Numbered from the stretch's first letter, positions 17,328 through 25,938 are shown. The stretch is DNA of 64,000 bases from Bradyrhizobium sp. Arg816 (GCF_029989365.1 NZ_JAPRAQ010000021.1:62001-126000); one strand, 5' to 3'. Program-made: numbers and translations. The notes: a model not told the origin generated them from the sequence alone.

Positions 17328-18059
17328 ATGAGAACAAGGACAGTTCTGACGAGGGCATCACTCCTCGCGTTAGCAACCTCGTTGGCCAGCATCCCGGCAC
17401 AGGCTGCAGATCTGGGCCGAGCGCCGATCTACTATAAAGCGCCCCCGATCGAACCCTTCAATCCATGGATGATCCGCCTGCGCGTGCTTGGCGTTTTGCC
17501 GAATACTGCAGGCAGCTCAGTCAGCGTCGCCGGGGCGCCCTCGCTGTCCTCACCAAGTTCTGGGCTTTCCATCAGCGATCAAGCCATACCCGAGCTCGAC
17601 ATCACCTATTTCTTCACAAAAAACGTTGCCGCCGAACTCATTCTCGGCGTGACTAGCCATCACATCAGCGGCAATGGCGTGCTCACTGGCCTCGATATCG
17701 GCAACGCCTGGCTGTTGCCGCCAACACTGACCCTGCAATATCACTTCACCGATTTCGGCGCGCTCAAGCCCTATATCGGCGCGGGCATCAACTACACCGC
17801 ATTCTTCAACCAATCGGCAGCCAATACGTCGCTCGCCGGGCTTGCCGTTACGGATTTGCGCATCAGCAACCAATTCGGCGCGGCGGTCCAATTCGGCTTC
17901 GATTACATGCTTGATCGTAACTGGGGCCTCAACTTTGACGTGAAGAAGCTATGGCTGCGGCCGGAGTACTCTGCGACCGTAAACAATGCGATTGCCGTCA
18001 CCGGGCGCGCCAACATCGACCCATGGCTCGTCAGCGGCGGCGTCGCTTACAAGTTCTGA
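17328..18059 (+). CDS. OmpW-family outer membrane protein
   Basis: Eight-stranded beta-barrel of the outer membrane, a family linked to passage of small hydrophobic compounds. The ATG at 17328 begins a clear signal peptide with the cleavage-like end SIPAQA-AD. The mature part has typical OmpW segments: PWMIRLRVLGVLP, a central ELDITYFFTKNVAAELI, LQYHF...GALKPYIGAGINY, and a C-terminal aromatic residue (AYKF) for barrel insertion. Length 243 residues. The FNR/FixK box predicts induction in low oxygen. An inverted repeat follows the gene. Confidence 0.88.
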   Translation: MRTRTVLTRASLLALATSLASIPAQAADLGRAPIYYKAPPIEPFNPWMIRLRVLGVLPNTAGSSVSVAGAPSLSSPSSGLSISDQAIPELDITYFFTKNVAAELILGVTSHHISGNGVLTGLDIGNAWLLPPTLTLQYHFTDFGALKPYIGAGINYTAFFNQSAANTSLAGLAVTDLRISNQFGAAVQFGFDYMLDRNWGLNFDVKKLWLRPEYSATVNNAIAVTGRANIDPWLVSGGVAYKF

Positions 18060-18154
18060 CGCTAAAACAGGATCAGAAAGGGGACTCCGTTTCATCAACC
18101 CGGCCGCTGCGAGCTCATCGAGCGCGTACCATAACCTGAGTAGTGCAAGCAGAG

Positions 18155-18185
18155 CGAGATGACGCGTCAAGGACGCGTCATTTCG
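18155..18185 (+). terminator. Hairpin downstream of the ompW-like gene
   Basis: Fourteen-base arms (CGAGATGACGCGTC and GACGCGTCATTTCG) pair with one mismatch around a three-base loop. Only a short T stretch lies within the distal arm, so it is a likely but imperfect intrinsic terminator, about 95 bases after the stop codon. Confidence 0.6.
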
Positions 18186-18503
18186 CAAGACGCGGGAAGC
18201 CATTCGCAGCACTGCTCTCGTTGTGAGCTACGGATCACGCAGCATGGAGTGCCGGTACACAAACAGATCGACCCAGCATATGTTCATATTATTATCTAGT
18301 CGCGCGTTGCAAAGGCGCCATTTGCCGACTGGGCCGAAGAAGAAAGGCGGCACGCCGCGCAAAGTCAATGACTCGCTATTCTCCCATCCGGGGCGTGATG
18401 GCTACGCACAACCTCAGACGATCTGAGCTCTGAGCGGCCAGCTCATCGCCGGACAAGCCGTCGATGCTTGCTAGTCCGGGTAAGTGGCCGCTAATCGAAG
18501 CCT
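18186..18503. other. Convergent intergenic region
   Basis: Lies between the hairpin after the ompW-like gene and the 3' end of the [2Fe-2S] ferredoxin gene on the other strand. I see no gene, repeat or further terminator in it. Confidence 0.45.
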
Positions 18504-18851
18504 CTAGCTTCGCTTTAGCACCATCACAAGGCGGTCGACACGTTTGCCTTGCTTGAGGTGGGAGTCTACGATTTCGTCAACATCCTCAGGCGTGGTCGCG
18601 CGATACCACACTCCGTCGGGATAGACGACCATCAAGGGACCAGAGTTACAAAAGCCAAGGCAGCCTGCCATCGTGAAGCCAATATCGTTGAGGCCTTGCG
18701 CTTCGATCGCCTTGGCCATTCGATCCCACAGGGCTTGCGCGCCGGCGGCGCCACAGCTGCCGTGCGGATGAGTTGGCGGACGCTGCGTGTTGCAGGCAAA
18801 GACATGATGCCTATAAAGTTGAGGAAGCTCGAATTCGGTTTCTGAGTTCAT
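18504..18851 (-). CDS. Thioredoxin-like [2Fe-2S] ferredoxin
   Basis: Homodimeric-type [2Fe-2S] ferredoxin of the Shethna protein/NuoE-like fold, 115 residues. Cluster ligands fit the C-x12-C ... C-x3-C spacing: Cys20, Cys33, Cys64 and Cys68 (GCLGFC). PLMVVYPDGVWY is the conserved strand after the last ligand. Similar proteins (Azotobacter FeSI) occur in nif clusters and are regarded as electron carriers or protective proteins. No good sigma-54 element was found upstream. Confidence 0.85.
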   Translation of the reverse strand: MNSETEFELPQLYRHHVFACNTQRPPTHPHGSCGAAGAQALWDRMAKAIEAQGLNDIGFTMAGCLGFCNSGPLMVVYPDGVWYRATTPEDVDEIVDSHLKQGKRVDRLVMVLKRS

Positions 18852-20232
18852 GCGCCTATCCTGTGATCAATGGAATTCAGCTGAGCAGAGACAAGATGCG
18901 AGCACATCGCCCCCGCAATCTCTTACGATTAAACGCCGCATCGACCAATTGATGCTAATGATTCCCACTCGCGCTTGCCAAAGCAGGCGAAATGAGCGGG
19001 CGCCATAGTGATTGTCGTCGTTGAAGATCAGCGATAGATATCTTCGCGTCCAGAGCAGCCTCCTAGATCAATTCCAACCTCTTCTGCCCTCATCGCGATC
19101 TTTCTGCTCCCTCATCACTTCCTCACCATCCAACTTCTCCAAAGCAAGTTGCACACCAGATGCGTAACGTTCGTTTCTGCAACGATCCCTTGCTTTACGC
19201 GACTCACAATTATTGCGAAGGTTGCGACAATGTCGTTCGCTTCTGTTTCGGACACGACAAACCTCGCATAGCGTTTGACCCTTCACCCTTCTGCAGTTCG
19301 TACGCAGACTAACCGAGAATCTCAGTTATTTTGCCCAGCTCTTGCGCTATCATATCTTGGAATGAGCAGTGATCTTCATGGCACTCGAGCCGCCTAGTGA
19401 GGAGATCGAACGTGCGGTGAATCGAGCGCCGTGTTCTGCCATGGGTGATCGGCTGGCCGCATTGACCGGCGCGAGCCCACAGCATCTTCCTCGCCCTGAA
19501 GCTGGACGTTGCGTTCCGCCGCAGCCCATCTATCGTTTGCTCAAGAGATAGCGCTGTCGCGAGAGCCCAACGAGGCAGGGATGAATCGCCGAGCCACCTT
19601 TGAAGCTGCAGACCAAGCCGGTCGCAATCCCCGTCGGCAGCAACGTTAAACCGCAACACAGCGGCCCCAGATTGGGACCACGCTTCGCACGATACGCGTC
19701 AAGACGCGCTTGCAGCGGCAAATGCGGAACAAAGAACACGTGCCCATGAATGCATTTGCTCCTAACCGGCCCTAACTGACGATGGTGGCGTCATTCGGTA
19801 AGAGCCTAGCACGAACCGAGGTTTGGCATGGCAGTTGAAGCGGAGGCAATAACGCCAGCTGCGCCGGCCGGCCTTCTGACGCAGGATCATCATTCCTCCT
19901 GCCCAAACGGACCTGTCGGCCCTGGTCCCCATTCTCCAAGCCCAGACGATACCCTCGGCGAACTTCCTGCCGCCGGGGGCATTTCCCGCTCAAACATATC
20001 GCCGGGGTAGAAAGCATGTCCCGCCTGCCGGCTCGATTTGACGAGCCAGCGCAAGAGCAGCTTGTTGGTGCTGCGGAGGTCGCGGAGTACAAGGCCGCAA
20101 TCCGACGAGGTGCCCGTTTTGTCTCACAAATCACACACTGTGACACGCATCCGCCAACGCTCACGAGTACAATGGCCTCATCCGAAGGCAAAGCGCCTCA
20201 GGCAGCTTGAGCACAACAAAGCGATAGGCCCG
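18852..20232. other. Long gap without recognised genes
   Basis: Nearly 1.4 kb between the [2Fe-2S] ferredoxin and the Rieske-like gene. Short frames on the minus strand (for example 19309-19659 and 19530-19739) and on the plus strand (19828-20010) have no family motif that I recognise. The composition is mixed and the frames overlap, which suggests decayed sequence more than functional genes. No -24/-12 or FNR box was seen. Confidence 0.4.
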
Positions 20233-20706
20233 TTAGTCCGGATGGATCGTGATATCCATCATTTCGTCGCTGTCCCCGAAGGGGTCGGCAAACCGATCGT
20301 CCTCGAGCAGCTTGACGCCGCACAGGCAGACGTCACCTTCGATTACGGCGAGCGCTACCGGCTCAAGCGATTGTCCATCGCAAGGGCCGTCGATGCACAT
20401 CCCAGTGTCGATCTCAAATCTTGCACCGTGCCGGCCGCATCTGAGAAAGGAGCGATCCGCCGAGAAAAACGCACCGGAGCCGATGTTGAGCCAGACGCTC
20501 TCATGCGGACAGCGATTGACGTAACCGAAATAGTCATTGCCGAAGGTGCGCACCACAATAATTGGAAACGGTCGGCTCTCGCCCCAATCATCAATCCGCA
20601 ACAGGCTAAAGCCCATGGCCTCACTCCGCTCGATGGCATCGGCCGGACAGACGGCAAAAACCTCGATGTGACCGCTCATCAGGTTGCCGATTATAGGTTC
20701 GCTCAT
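20233..20706 (-). CDS. Rieske [2Fe-2S] protein, nif-associated copy 1
   Basis: Soluble Rieske-type ferredoxin of about 157 residues. The cluster motif is CPH near residue 66 and CGRH about 24 residues later (C-x-H ... C-x2-H). It shares the layout of a second Rieske protein at 29981-30376: AMGFxLxxxDDxG, FPIIVVR, then GPCxGxxLxPxALAVxxGDxC. Its start overlaps the stop of the 73-residue gene upstream (ATGA), so it ends a long operon that begins with nifZ. An electron-transfer role in nitrogen fixation is inferred from position. Confidence 0.82.
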   Translation of the reverse strand: MSEPIIGNLMSGHIEVFAVCPADAIERSEAMGFSLLRIDDWGESRPFPIIVVRTFGNDYFGYVNRCPHESVWLNIGSGAFFSADRSFLRCGRHGARFEIDTGMCIDGPCDGQSLEPVALAVIEGDVCLCGVKLLEDDRFADPFGDSDEMMDITIHPD

Positions 20707-20924
20707 CCCGGCCTCGCAGTTTCCTGCTTGAAGGCTTGGATCGCAGTCCGGCTCAGCTGAAACATCCCACGGCCACGAGCGAGAGGTCGGTAAGCTGAGT
20801 TGGCACGGGTGTTGAGGACGTCAAACCACTGGTTCGGCGTGAGCTTCGCCGGACGCTCGCTGATTTGGATCACTCTTCCGTTCGGAGCGAAGCGGACGTG
20901 GATGATGACTTGTTGCGAGTTCAT
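20703..20924 (-). CDS. Small nif-operon protein of unknown function
   Basis: A 73-residue protein beginning MNSQQVIIHVRFAPNGRV, with TPNQWFDVLNTRANSAYRPLARGRG in the middle. No cysteine and no membrane segment. I do not recognise its family, but the regular coding pattern, the ATGA overlap with the Rieske gene and the nearby upstream frame argue that it is a real gene of the nifZ-Rieske operon. Confidence 0.65.
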   Translation of the reverse strand: MNSQQVIIHVRFAPNGRVIQISERPAKLTPNQWFDVLNTRANSAYRPLARGRGMFQLSRTAIQAFKQETARPG

Positions 20925-20945
20925 ACCGATCCCCTGTTTTGGTAA

Positions 20946-21237
20946 CTAAAGATCCTGAGCGACACCGAGAATCTCGACCGTGATGTGCTTGGTTTGGGGC
21001 ACCTTGACGCGTAGGCTCTCAAGCCGCGCCTTGAACGCCCGCCTTCTCCGCTATCGAGTAGATCTTCTTCGCGCTCGCTTGGAGCATTTCTCTTGCGGCT
21101 TTAAGACGAGTGCATGCCGCCAGCGGCATCCGGGGCGCTCCAGCCATGTGGATCACGATGTCTCCGACGACGCAGCGACAAACGACGTATCCTCGGTCCG
21201 GTTGCTCATCTCTCGCGATGAGAAACACCACGCTCAT
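20946..21237 (-). pseudogene. Small nif-operon gene with a probable frameshift
   Basis: The frame from the ATG at 21237 reads MSVVFLIARDEQPDRGYVV and ends at a TGA near 21019. In another frame, from about 21030, a coherent sequence continues (FKARLESLRVKVPQTKHI, then VEILGVAQDL) to a TAG at 20946. Joining the two gives a protein of about 96 residues. One extra base near GGGCG at about 21035 would explain the break, either a real mutation or a sequencing error. The function is unknown. It lies between the DegT-like gene and the 73-residue gene. Confidence 0.5.
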
Positions 21238-21281
21238 CGCAATTCAATCCTCGTTCTTCCGCGTCGTGGATGACGAGCATC

Positions 21282-22481
21282 TCAGTAAATCGCGGCACCC
21301 GCTCCCACGTTTATCGACGCATCTTTCATGGTCTCGACGATGAACTCGATCTGCTTGTTCGTGAGATGGGTGTGAAACGGAAGGGTAAGAGCGCGATCTG
21401 CTATTTTTTCCGCAACCAGGAAATCGCCACGCCGATAGCCGAAGTCAAAGTAGTGTCGTTGCAAGTGCAGGGGTTGGCTATAGGCGGCGGATTCAACCTG
21501 CGCGACGCGCAGATCATCGATAATGGCGTCGCGCCCCGATCGCGTGAAGCGTGTCCCCAGATGAACGAGATAAAGCAACCAGTTCACCTCGCTCACATTG
21601 GGGCCAACATAAGGCGGCTTGATGCCCTCAAATGATTGCATATGCGCGTTATAAAGCTGCTCGATGAACCGACGCCGCTCCAGGATTTCATCGAGACGCT
21701 TGAGCTGCGCTAGGCCCAAGGCAGCCGTGAGATCGCTCATGCCGGCCTGATAAGGCGCCGTGCTACCGACAACAACGGAAGAGCGCTCGTCCAGGCGATG
21801 GGCGCAATGGCGACGCAAGCCGAGCGCGATGTCGATATCGTCGGTCACCACCATTGCGCCTTCGCCACAGGTTAGGGCCACCGGCTGAGCAAAGTCGAAC
21901 ACCGCGAGGTCGCCAAACCGGCCGACGAGCTCACCCTTGTAGCTCGATCCGATCGCCTCGGTGGAATCCTCCAAAAGCAGCAGCTGATGGCGCCGCGCGA
22001 CCGCGCGCAGCTCCGACCATGGCGCTGGATGACCGTTGGGATTGCCGGCGACAATCGCCCGCGTGTTGGCCGTGATGCGCTCTTCGGCCTTCGCTGGGAC
22101 TAATGCTCCCGACCAATAGTCGACATCTGCAAATACCGCTCGTGCGCCTGCGAGACTGATGGCATGCGCGGTCTCACGAAAGGAGTAGGGCGAGGCGATA
22201 ACCTCATGCCCCGGGCCAATGCCGAGCGCCCTCAGCGCAAGGAGAAGCCCGATGGTACCACTCGAGACCGCAACAGCATATTTGCGGCCAAGATAGGCGG
22301 CGAAAGCGCGCTCAAACGCCTCAGTAATCCGCCCGTTGGAGATTTGCGGCGAACACAGCAGCGTTTCAACGGCAGAAAGCTCGGCGAAGGTGATATCGGG
22401 ATCGGACAGTGGAATGAATGATGTATTCTCCTCCACAGTGAGCGCGCCATCAAGCCGATACTCTGCTAGTTCAGTGCTCAC
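21282..22481 (-). CDS. DegT/DnrJ/EryC1-family protein lacking the PLP lysine
   Basis: A 399-residue protein with the fold of fold-type I sugar aminotransferases: IPLSDPDI, SSGTIGLLLALRALGIGPG, LEDSTEAIGSSYKG, and the CGEGAMVVTDD loop. In active members the Schiff-base lysine lies five residues before that glycine (pattern F-x-F-x-x-x-K-x-(L/I)-T-x-G-E-G); here the line reads FDFAQPVALTCGEG with Val in place of Lys. It may therefore bind but not use PLP as a transaminase, or have another role. GTG start overlapping the upstream stop (GTGA); part of the nifZ operon. Confidence 0.8.
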   Translation of the reverse strand: MSTELAEYRLDGALTVEENTSFIPLSDPDITFAELSAVETLLCSPQISNGRITEAFERAFAAYLGRKYAVAVSSGTIGLLLALRALGIGPGHEVIASPYSFRETAHAISLAGARAVFADVDYWSGALVPAKAEERITANTRAIVAGNPNGHPAPWSELRAVARRHQLLLLEDSTEAIGSSYKGELVGRFGDLAVFDFAQPVALTCGEGAMVVTDDIDIALGLRRHCAHRLDERSSVVVGSTAPYQAGMSDLTAALGLAQLKRLDEILERRRFIEQLYNAHMQSFEGIKPPYVGPNVSEVNWLLYLVHLGTRFTRSGRDAIIDDLRVAQVESAAYSQPLHLQRHYFDFGYRRGDFLVAEKIADRALTLPFHTHLTNKQIEFIVETMKDASINVGAGAAIY

Positions 22482-22747
22482 CGCCCAACATTCCTTTTGG
22501 CCAATACGATGCCGGTCGCCCGCGTCGGATCGGCCGTAATCTGCACGCAGTGATCCGATCGATCGATCAGATGAAGGTCGAAACGCGGAAACTGCCGGAA
22601 CGGCTGATCCGCCACATCCGACGCATCACAGCGCACCCAAGCAAGCTGCGGAAAGCGGCGCCGCAGCTCGACAAACGGATCCATCTCGGCGACATCGGCT
22701 GCAAGCAGCCGCTCGATTTCGATCACTTCCTCCGCGGTGAGCGCCAT
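22478..22747 (-). CDS. Small nif-operon protein (possibly DUF6129)
   Basis: An 89-residue acidic protein starting MALTAEEVIEIERLLAAD at 22747, with FVELRRRFPQLAWVRCDASD and a C-terminal FDLHLID segment. It resembles small uncharacterised proteins found in nif clusters (DUF6129 as far as I can tell, not verified). A longer frame upstream was not used because ATG 22747 fits the sequence start better. It overlaps the DegT-like gene by four bases. Confidence 0.6.
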   Translation of the reverse strand: MALTAEEVIEIERLLAADVAEMDPFVELRRRFPQLAWVRCDASDVADQPFRQFPRFDLHLIDRSDHCVQITADPTRATGIVLAKRNVGR

Positions 22748-22781
22748 CGTGGCTCCTCTATGACTGCTGAAAGGCGGGGCA

Positions 22782-23141
22782 TCATTGCCAAAACAGACGC
22801 TCCGGATCCGCATTCAATTCGTCAATTGCAGAGGTCAGCCGATGGTAAAGGCTGTAAAATTCCCAGATCCCTCGCGCGTGGTTCTTGCGAAACAGCTTCC
22901 AGACTCCGCTCACGGCATCATAAAGAATCAGCGCGACATCGATGAGAGCGCCATCCTTGTTGATGTTGCGCGAGCAACATGGGCTCTCGACGAGATAGCC
23001 GCCCCTCACCGGCGTCACGTTCGGCGAGACGTAGAGATAGCACTTGCGCGAGCTCAAGCCGCGCTCGATCCGTTTGCGATCGAGCTCGTTGGGGTGAGGC
23101 ACCAGCCCGGCCTTTATCTTTCTCATCAGCGCAGCATTCAT
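22782..23141 (-). CDS. Nif-operon protein of unknown function
   Basis: A 119-residue protein from an ATG at 23141 with GGAGG seven bases upstream. It contains HPNELDRKRIERGLSSRKC, then YLVESPCCSRN, then WEFYSLYHRLTSAIDELN. Two adjacent cysteines (CC) could bind metal. I do not recognise a named family. It follows the second NifZ gene by 15 bases and precedes the DUF6129-like gene, so it is transcribed with them. Confidence 0.65.
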   Translation of the reverse strand: MNAALMRKIKAGLVPHPNELDRKRIERGLSSRKCYLYVSPNVTPVRGGYLVESPCCSRNINKDGALIDVALILYDAVSGVWKLFRKNHARGIWEFYSLYHRLTSAIDELNADPERLFWQ

Positions 23142-23156
23142 GGCGAAAGCCTCCAT

Positions 23157-23396
23157 TCAAAGTACTGCGATTTCATCTTCAAGACAGCCGATGAGCAGCT
23201 GCTTACCAAAATCCACAATGTAGATCGGCACGTTCGCTTCGGTATGGATCGCGACGTTGGTGATCTCACCGGTCGCTCCAGCGGCGAGCAAGACTCCTTC
23301 GGGCTCCGTATCGGGAAATGAGTCGTCGTTGATGAGGTCGACTGCGGTCTTGACCCGCTGGCCACGTCGATATTTCGGAAAGCCGGGCTGCGTCAT
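23157..23396 (-). CDS. NifZ-domain protein, second copy
   Basis: A 79-residue protein with the NifZ beta-barrel pattern: KYRRGQRVKTAVDLINDDSF, GATGEITNVAIHTEANVPIYIVDF, and LIGCLEDEIAVL. NifZ proteins help mature the P-cluster of the MoFe protein. The ATG overlaps the stop of the longer NifZ gene by four bases (ATGA), so two NifZ-type proteins are made from adjacent coupled genes. It is shorter than ordinary NifZ and may be a specialised partner. Confidence 0.78.
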   Translation of the reverse strand: MTQPGFPKYRRGQRVKTAVDLINDDSFPDTEPEGVLLAAGATGEITNVAIHTEANVPIYIVDFGKQLLIGCLEDEIAVL

Positions 23397-23707
23397 GACT
23401 CCTCCGGCAGTGGCAGATCATCGATCTCCTCGCAGGCGTCCACCGGCTCTAGTTCCTTGCGCTTCATGCCAACGCGGTAGCCGCTTTCCAGATACTCGAC
23501 GCCGTAGATGTAGAATTGCTGCAGGAACGTGCCGATCGATACGACGTAACCCACCTCTCCCTTCTTGACTAAAACGTCGCCAATCTCCTTGCCGCGATAG
23601 GTGCCATCATTGCGGATGGTGCGACTGGCTCGCACCTTTTGGCCAAAGCTGAAAATAGGCGGCTCGCTGAGCTCGATGACGTCGCTGTCGCGAACGATGC
23701 TGTTCAT
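23393..23707 (-). CDS. nifZ: NifZ
   Basis: Assembly factor for the second P-cluster of the MoFe protein. The 104-residue protein has the family lines FSFGQKVRASRTIRNDGTY, GEVGYVVSIGTFLQQFYIYGVEYL and YRVGMKRKELEP. The ATG at 23707 is preceded by GAGGAG at short distance; the longer frame upstream was rejected. It is the first recognised gene of the series running down to the Rieske gene at 20233. Confidence 0.9.
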   Translation of the reverse strand: MNSIVRDSDVIELSEPPIFSFGQKVRASRTIRNDGTYRGKEIGDVLVKKGEVGYVVSIGTFLQQFYIYGVEYLESGYRVGMKRKELEPVDACEEIDDLPLPEES

Positions 23708-24061
23708 GTATCGCTCCTCATGGATCGCTCCTTTGGAGATGCGGGGAGCCGCCTCGCCCACCGCAGGCGAGATCCTGCATCACTTCATCCTCGCGCGGCA
23801 TCGTCGGTCACATCGACGATGGCAGCGCTGCCGAAGGCCGCTTTCGGCATCGCGAAGCGCCTTTGGACCACCGCGCGGAATGCAATGCCCGCTAGGCCCG
23901 TGCTGCCGACCGGCTACAGCACGATCGCAGGGCAATCCAGCGCAGTCCTCGTCCGTGATGGAAGATCGCACGTCGGCGCCTGCGCCGCCGCCAACGCGCA
24001 GCACGAAGCTTATGGCGCTTTCAGAACCAGCTCTTGTCATGCCACTCATGGGCCTCACGCT
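23708..24061. other. Gap between fdxN and nifZ
   Basis: About 350 bases. One minus-strand frame of 92 codons (23780-24058, ATG with GAGG upstream) contains CAGLPCD and other cysteines but no family I can name. I cannot tell whether it is a gene. No -24/-12 element was found, so nifZ may be read from the nifB promoter. Confidence 0.35.
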
Positions 24062-24286
24062 TTAGGTTGGCGCCTGGTAGCGAGGCAAGGATGTGTCAAC
24101 CACGCAGGTATTGTCGACCGGACAGGCGGCGAGACATTGCGGCTCGTCGAAATGGCCAACACATTCAGTGCATTTCGCCGCCTCAATGACGAAGCTCGCC
24201 CCCTTCTCCGAGATGGCAACGTTCGGGCATAAGGATTCGCAGGCTGAGCAGCTCGTACACTGCGAGGCGATGATCTTGAATGGCAC
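24062..24286 (-). CDS. fdxN: 2[4Fe-4S] ferredoxin FdxN (FrxA)
   Basis: Bacterial-type low-potential ferredoxin of 74 residues, an electron carrier linked to NifB and nitrogenase. Two cluster motifs are seen: CTSCSACESLCP and CTECVGHFDEPQCLAACP, the second with the long insert typical of the nif/photosynthetic-type ferredoxins. It starts 11 bases after the nifB stop, as in other bradyrhizobia where frxA follows nifB. A close relative sits before sufB in this window. Confidence 0.93.
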   Translation of the reverse strand: MPFKIIASQCTSCSACESLCPNVAISEKGASFVIEAAKCTECVGHFDEPQCLAACPVDNTCVVDTSLPRYQAPT

Positions 24287-24296
24287 ATATTTCCCC

Positions 24297-25859
24297 TTAC
24301 GCTACGGAGATCAGAGATCCTTGCCGGACCGCGGCGTCGCCGCGCTGCACGTGCTGGATCTCCCCGCGTTTCACCTTGTCCAGATAGGATTTGAACCAGG
24401 CGATCGCCGACTTCCCAATGAACTCATGGGCGTATTGATCGACCGGCTCGATCCCCGCCCTGATCAGACTGCTTTTCGGACAGCCGCCGATCTTGGACAC
24501 GAAGACCGCATGGCAGTCATGGATGCCACGCATGATGGCAGAAAGCCTGTCCTCCTCGCCATAACCGCCCTGGCAGTAAACGTCCACGCGGCGGTGGCCG
24601 ACGAATTTGGCGCCAGATGTAGAAAGTTCGTACACCTGAAATTCCTTTGCATGCCCAAAGTGCTCGTTGATCAACCCCGAGCCCTTGGTTGCGACGGCAA
24701 CTAAAAGAGTGATCGCGCTCATCTCTCCGGCAAATTCCGCAAGCTCCTTTTGGGTGGCCGCGACTTTGGCGGCACGCTCATCCTCTACCCTGTCCTGATA
24801 ACCCTTGCGCATCTCTAAGTCATATTGGACGTCCATTTTCATGACCTGATCGGTGGTGAACTCTGCGCTGCGATCCTCTCCGAGTAGACCAACCGCATCG
24901 GCGCGGCACTGGCGGCAATGCCGCATCATTTTTATCTCCCCTTCACAAGCATCTTGCAGCGCCTTCAATTCCCACGCAGTCGGTCCGCGCTGACCGTTGA
25001 GGCCAAATGCCGTGCCGTGCTCGGGCGCGGAGATCAGTGGCATGATATTGTGAAGGAAGGCACCGCGCGACTTCACCGCCTTGTTGACCTCGACCAAGTG
25101 GCGGTCGTTGATGTTTGGGATCATCACCGAGTTGACCTTGCACAGGATGCCCCGTTCGCTAAGCATCTCGAGGCCTTGCAGCTGGCGATCGGTGAGTATC
25201 CTTGCCGCGTCCATGCCGGTGTAGCGCTTGTGGTTGAAGAAGATCCACGGGTAGATCTTGGCGCCGATTTCGGGATCGACCATGTTGATAGTGATGGTGA
25301 CGTGGTCAATTTTCGACCTGGCGATGGTATCAACGTGGTCCGGCAGAGCCAGTCCATTGGTTGACAGGCACAGCTTGATGTCCGGAGCCGCCTTGGCGAC
25401 CAGCTCGAACGTCTTGAACGTCTTTGCTGGATTGGCCAGGGGGTCGCCGGGGCCAGCGATGCCAAGGACCGTCATCTGCGGAATGGTGGTCGCGACCGCG
25501 AGCACTTTTCTTACCGCCTGCTCAGGCGTGAGCTTCTCGCTCACCACACCCGGACGCGATTCATTGGCGCAGTCGTATTTTCGGTTGCAGTAATTGCACT
25601 GGATGTTGCAGGCAGGCGCGACCGAGACATGCATTCGGGCGTAATGATGATGCGCTTCTTCGCTGTAGCAGGGATGGTTCTTGACCTTTTCCCAGATTTC
25701 GATCGGCAGATCGCCTTGCCCTGCCTGCGAGCCGCAGCTCGCCTGCCCGGTCTTGGCCGAAGCGCGGCAGCCCTTATGCTCGGCGGCGGGCTTCATCTTG
25801 CCGTTATCCCCTGCAGCTTTGACATATTTTCCGCGTCCGACGACCGCGTTCATTTTCAT
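24297..25859 (-). CDS. nifB: NifB, radical-SAM NifB-co synthase
   Basis: Builds the 8Fe-9S-C core of the iron-molybdenum cofactor from two [4Fe-4S] clusters using S-adenosylmethionine. The radical-SAM motif CNIQCNYC is at residues 84-91, followed by NRKYDCANESRPG. Residues from about 390 onward form the NifX-like domain (LINEHFGHAKEFQVYE, VFVSKIGGCP). Length 520 residues, normal for the two-domain form. Transcribed from its own sigma-54 promoter with a NifA site, followed by fdxN. Confidence 0.97.
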   Translation of the reverse strand: MKMNAVVGRGKYVKAAGDNGKMKPAAEHKGCRASAKTGQASCGSQAGQGDLPIEIWEKVKNHPCYSEEAHHHYARMHVSVAPACNIQCNYCNRKYDCANESRPGVVSEKLTPEQAVRKVLAVATTIPQMTVLGIAGPGDPLANPAKTFKTFELVAKAAPDIKLCLSTNGLALPDHVDTIARSKIDHVTITINMVDPEIGAKIYPWIFFNHKRYTGMDAARILTDRQLQGLEMLSERGILCKVNSVMIPNINDRHLVEVNKAVKSRGAFLHNIMPLISAPEHGTAFGLNGQRGPTAWELKALQDACEGEIKMMRHCRQCRADAVGLLGEDRSAEFTTDQVMKMDVQYDLEMRKGYQDRVEDERAAKVAATQKELAEFAGEMSAITLLVAVATKGSGLINEHFGHAKEFQVYELSTSGAKFVGHRRVDVYCQGGYGEEDRLSAIMRGIHDCHAVFVSKIGGCPKSSLIRAGIEPVDQYAHEFIGKSAIAWFKSYLDKVKRGEIQHVQRGDAAVRQGSLISVA

Positions 25860-25922
25860 TTTTCCCTGCAGGCATCATCGGCCTCCCAGGACCATCCGTG
25901 AGCGAGCCTCAAGAAGCTGGGT

Positions 25923-25938
25923 AGCAACTTGCATGCCA
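25923..25938 (-). promoter_or_regulatory. Sigma-54 promoter of nifB
   Basis: The minus strand reads TGGCATGCAAGTTGCT, matching TGGCAC-N5-TTGC with correct spacing. The -12 element lies about 65 bases before the nifB ATG. Confidence 0.88.

Noticed and set aside
23780..24058. Minus-strand frame of 92 codons with several cysteines
   Set aside because: It has GAGG upstream but no family or clear coupling; I could not decide and did not call it a gene.
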